Of a stretch of 64,000 nt of DNA, positions 60,561 to 64,000 are shown in pieces. Where the stretch lies: positions 1,860,001-1,924,000 of the forward strand of contig JAGTJL010000013.1 in NCBI GenBank assembly GCA_020746875.1, in the 5' to 3' direction. The stretch is from Rhexocercosporidium sp. MPI-PUGE-AT-0058 (Eukaryota; Ascomycota; Leotiomycetes; Helotiales). Numbering within the stretch: the first letter of the stretch is position 1; the number at the start of each line of letters is the position of its first letter. A program made the translations under genes and the position numbers. The notes beneath the pieces are model-generated. The model had not been told where the DNA came from and ran no database searches. It was given only the letters and a program-made list of their open reading frames with translations.

Positions 60561-61699
60561 TATTATAAGATAAGACTACGTCCTTAATTACTTTTCTTAT
60601 TCTTAGGAAATAATATTTTTTAAAAAGCTTTAATAATATCTTAATTATTTTTTAATATTTATAAGCCGGTAGTTTATATTATTTTTTAACGAAGTTTATT
60701 TTATTCCGCGTAAGGACGTAGATTCATTTTTAATATAAAAGAATTCTAATATCGGTAAAAGAGAATTCCTCGCTTAACTGCTTTTTCTATTCGGTTATTA
60801 CCGGGTTATTAATATAGCTCTTCCAGATTTTCTCGGGGATTTAGCTTATTATTATTAATTGCTTATAATTAATTATTAGTAAGTTATTATCTTTTTTAAA
60901 TATAATATACGACTTATATATTTTATTTATAAGATATTCTAATTTCTTATTAAAAACGTCGGCTTTAACGTTTTCTATTCTTTTAATATATAAAAATTGA
61001 AGTTTAATTATAAAGAATATTTTATATTATCGAATTTATTATTAGTTTAGTTTTTTAATAATCGTAAAGTAAATGAGATTTTTATAATCCGTTAAGATTT
61101 ATACCTCGTAAAGAGATCTCTTAAGGTAGACCTTTTATTTACGTATTACGTTTATAGCTCTTAATAGTTTTTTATTATAAATATTATAATTAAGTTTTAT
61201 TAATAAGAGTTTCCGCGAATAGTATACAACTGGTTATTATCTGCCGTCTTTACCCGGCTGGCTTAGCACGGCCTTAATAATATAATCGGAAGCGTTTGTC
61301 TTTATTATAATTTCCTTATTTAAGTCGAAAGATATAAAGACTAATTCTTTAATAAAAGCTTCTTTAAGGTCTTAAAAGACTGTTTTTGCTTTATCGCTTT
61401 AGTCGAAGCTTTTATTTTTATACGTTAACTTCGTAAGTAATACGGCGATCTTCGAGTAGTTTCGAATAAATCGTCGGTAAAAGTTGGTAAATCTTAAGAA
61501 AGATTATACTTTCTTAATATTTATAAGTTTAATTTACTTAATAATTGCCTTAATTTTTTAAGAGTTTATAACTAATTTTATAATAATTATTACGTAATTT
61601 AAAAAAGTAATTTTTTTTTTATAAAAATAATATTTTTCGGGTTTTAAGAATATTATAAAAGCTTTTAACTTCTTTAATATTATTATAACGTCTTTTACG

Positions 61700-62090
61700 T
61701 ATTATTCTTTTATTTTAAAATAAATTAAAATATCGTTTAAATAATATATATATATTACGTTTAAATATTATCGCAAAATATTATTAATTAAACGCTAAAA
61801 TATAATAAGCGCGTTAATTAATCCGAAAGGTATAACCGTATACTTATAATAACTAAAACGTATACGAAATGCTATTTTTTCTTTTTCTTTTTTTGTTATT
61901 TTTATAAAGTTATACGCGCCTCGTAAATCTAGCTAAATAAAAATCTTGGCGCCGCTAAGCCTGTCGCGTAGCTTCTTAATTAAAAGTAATACGTAACGAT
62001 CTTTCTTTATAGCCTTATTTAATCGACGGTAGTTAATATATATTCTTCGTCCGCCGTTCTTCTTCGGTGCGAAAAGGACGTTATTTTCTT
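61700..62090 (-). pseudogene. Ty3/gypsy reverse transcriptase relic (second element)
   Basis: Reads INYRRLNKAIKKDRYVLLLI, DRLSGAKIFI, LDLRGAYNFIKI, AFRIRF, VIPFGLINA and YLNDILIYF. The first Asp of YLDD is now Asn. The following segment [18 protein letters not shown] is the standard connection to RNase H. Confidence 0.88.
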
Positions 62091-62679
62091 AAAAGGATTT
62101 AAATTCTTAAATAAATCCTTTTGCTAAGTTTTTATTAATATATTTCTTAATTATTATTAAATCCGTAACTAAATATTCTCGTAATAATTAGAATATTAGC
62201 TTCGTGCTTTTAGTTAACTCGATCCGATAATTGTAATTCTAGTATTTAAGTAAGGCGCTATTACTTAATTCTTCTTTAAATAATACCTTAAATCGTTTAT
62301 ATTCTGACGGTATATTACTTATCGCGGGGGTTATTATTTCGTTTCTTAGCTCTTCTTTAGAAATTACGCTTAACTTTCTTAAGCTTTTTATTGATTTTTT
62401 ATTCTAAAAATAATTCTTATAATTACTGAATTCTAGTTTTTACGTTTTCCAGTCGATCTTAAGGTTATAAAGTTATATTTATAGTAGTCTTAAGATAATA
62501 TTATATCTTTTAATCTTAATTATATCGAACTAGATATATTTGGAATATCCGCCGATTCTTATATATAATATTTCTGTTTATATATCGATCAGGCTATTCG
62601 CGGTAAGTTTTTTATTAACGAGTATTAATTAATACTCGTCTTTCTTAACTTTAGTAAGTAAGAGATACTAAATCGTAAT

Positions 62680-62765
62680 AATAAGAGATATAAAGTTCTT
62701 TTACGCTCCGGAATTTATTATAACTTATAATTTCATTCCTCGGATATCGACGTTAAAAGTTAGGT
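62680..62765 (-). pseudogene. Retroviral-type aspartic protease relic
   Basis: VIINSGAxKNFIS corresponds to the gypsy protease block L-DSGATGNFIS, with the active-site Asp changed to Asn. Confidence 0.65.
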
Positions 62766-63704
62766 AATTACTTTTCCTTATAGCTGCAAGCGTGCGCAAG
62801 TTTATTCTTTTAACGTAAACTTCTTCGGTTAATATATTTTCTTATTACTAATTCTTTAGATCTTCGTAAAGGATACGGTATAATTAATACGTTCTTAATT
62901 TTACGAAGGATTTAAAAGGTCTCTTATAATAAGTCTTTAGGTCGTCTCGAGAATTAATTTATATTCGGTTTTATAATATTTCTATAATAACTTCTTATAC
63001 GTTTCTTACGTTTATTTATATCGCTATTTGCTAAAACGGTATTTCGTCGGTCGGGATTAATTAAATATATATTCGAAAAACGCTATTCTCGACGTCCGTT
63101 ATTCTTTAAGTAATACGTAAATTGCTTCGGAAGATTACTTCGTATTCTTTATTTTATTATAATCCTTCGCGTGGGACGACCTCTGGTTCGATATAAATAA
63201 CTTTTATATCGACGTTTGTCTAGTATCTAGTATTAAGGGTTTCGCGAGTAAGATATTCCTCCCGTTGCGTGATTCGCCAGACTTTATACTCTTAAGGTCC
63301 GGAGAATACTAGTTTTAATAATATAGCGTTACTTTAATATTACAAGTCCTTATTTCTCTTAATATTAGTTATATCTTTTAAGCTTTATACTTTACGTATA
63401 ATCTCGGATACCCGCTGCTAGACGTATTACTCGTTTTACTAAATTTAATCGGTAGATTCGGGTCTTATTATATATTAACGAATGTAATTATTATCTATTT
63501 CGCTTTATTTATTATTTTTTTTATTATCATTACCCTCGATTTGACTATTAATATAATTAACGTTAAGTTCGTTTATTATTATATAATAATAAGTAGCGCT
63601 AATTTAGACTTCTTTTAATAAAAGCAAAAGGAATATACCGGTAATATTATACGCTTTTTATCTTATGAAATTAACTTATTTCTTCTTAATGCTTTTCCTA
63701 CGGT

Positions 63705-63765
63705 ATAAGCTCGTTATATGCCCGGGGAAGTTATATTCGTAATATAATTTCTTTTCGCGTCGCTT
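63705..63765 (-). pseudogene. Gag zinc-knuckle relic
   Basis: YYEYNFPGHITS on the minus strand fits CxxCxxPGHxxxxC with Cys codons changed to Tyr. It marks the gag end of the second gypsy element, just inside the window. Confidence 0.55.
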
Positions 63766-64000
63766 ATTTATAACTTCTTTTAATAACTTTCCTTATTATA
63801 TTTTGCTTTTCTCTTTTTTATAAGTAGCGTAATATTTTATAAAATCCGATTATTAGTTATTTTTAAAATTACTTTATTGTCGGCGTTCCTTGTTTTATCG
63901 GTAGCTAAACCGTTTCTGGCTTTTTCTTACGTACGTTTATTATTCGCGTTTGAATTCGTGCAGGCGGTTATCGATTCAGACGGTCTGCTCGATAAAAGTA

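Larger units (their letters stand above)
59500..64000 (-). mobile_element. Second Ty3/gypsy element, RIPped, running off the window
   Basis: Minus-strand relics occur in gypsy order from right to left: zinc knuckle (~63.72 kb), aspartic protease (~62.7 kb), reverse transcriptase (62.09-61.70 kb), RNase H (~61.45-61.15 kb) and integrase (~60.56-60.19 kb). The 5' LTR and most of gag lie beyond 64000. A 3' LTR was not identified; a candidate zone is 58340..58830. The left boundary given is approximate. Confidence 0.82.

Overview
The window comes from a filamentous ascomycete (Pezizomycotina). The evidence is introns of 43-140 nt with GTAAGT-type donors, CTAAC/CTGAC branch sites and CAG/TAG acceptors, together with typical fungal families: a class-VIII fungal phytochrome, a CFEM/PTH11-like receptor, GH64, a rhamnogalacturonan acetylesterase and a DUF7025-type AAA ATPase. 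Large blocks carry the signature of repeat-induced point mutation (RIP). A Leotiomycete-like plant-associated fungus is a guess from gene content only.

Region 1 (1-27.6 kb) is ordinary GC-balanced gene space. In order it holds: a phytanoyl-CoA dioxygenase-like gene (-); a GH64-like beta-1,3-glucanase with a C-terminal membrane anchor (+); a DUF7025/AAA+ ATPase (-) with a GC-AG intron; a 13-exon phytochrome (+) whose photosensory and receiver modules look intact but whose histidine-kinase module has lost the phosphoacceptor His, the N-box Asn and the G2 glycines; a 265-bp MITE with TAA target duplications; a phosphatidylserine decarboxylase (-); a secreted rhamnogalacturonan acetylesterase (+); a small secreted protein (+); and, beside the RIP block, a PD-(D/E)XK-like gene (-) broken by an in-frame TAG.

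Region 2 (27.6-48.5 kb) is an AT-rich RIP island poor in CpA/TpG. It is a layered insertion: a ~1.05-kb-armed inverted-repeat element (28.35-46.87 kb) is split by a minus-strand Ty3/gypsy element (30314-46057, 258-bp LTRs, AAAAT target duplication). That element is split by a minus-strand Ty1/copia element (32256-40336, 184-bp LTRs, TAACC duplication), which carries a solo LTR of its own family (36804-36987). The copia element also carries a fossil opposite-strand reading frame. A RIP-ruined gene of unknown function follows (46.88-48.56 kb).

Region 3 (48.6-52 kb) is a normal island with an intact 8-exon CFEM-domain, seven-helix PTH11-like receptor (-), followed by a ~450-bp MITE-like inverted-repeat element.

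Region 4 (52.5-64 kb) is again RIPped: a pogo/Fot1 transposon with undamaged terminal repeats; a less mutated patch with a FAD-dependent monooxygenase pseudogene; a second pogo-like relic; a fossil Cys-cluster protein; and a second minus-strand Ty3/gypsy element (zinc knuckle, protease, RT, RNase H, integrase) running off the right edge. Nothing in the window looks like a biosynthetic cluster. Genes in regions 1 and 3 are single-gene units without obvious joint function, apart from a loose theme of environmental sensing (phytochrome, PTH11-like receptor) and cell-wall or plant-polymer attack (GH64, acetylesterase, small secreted protein).
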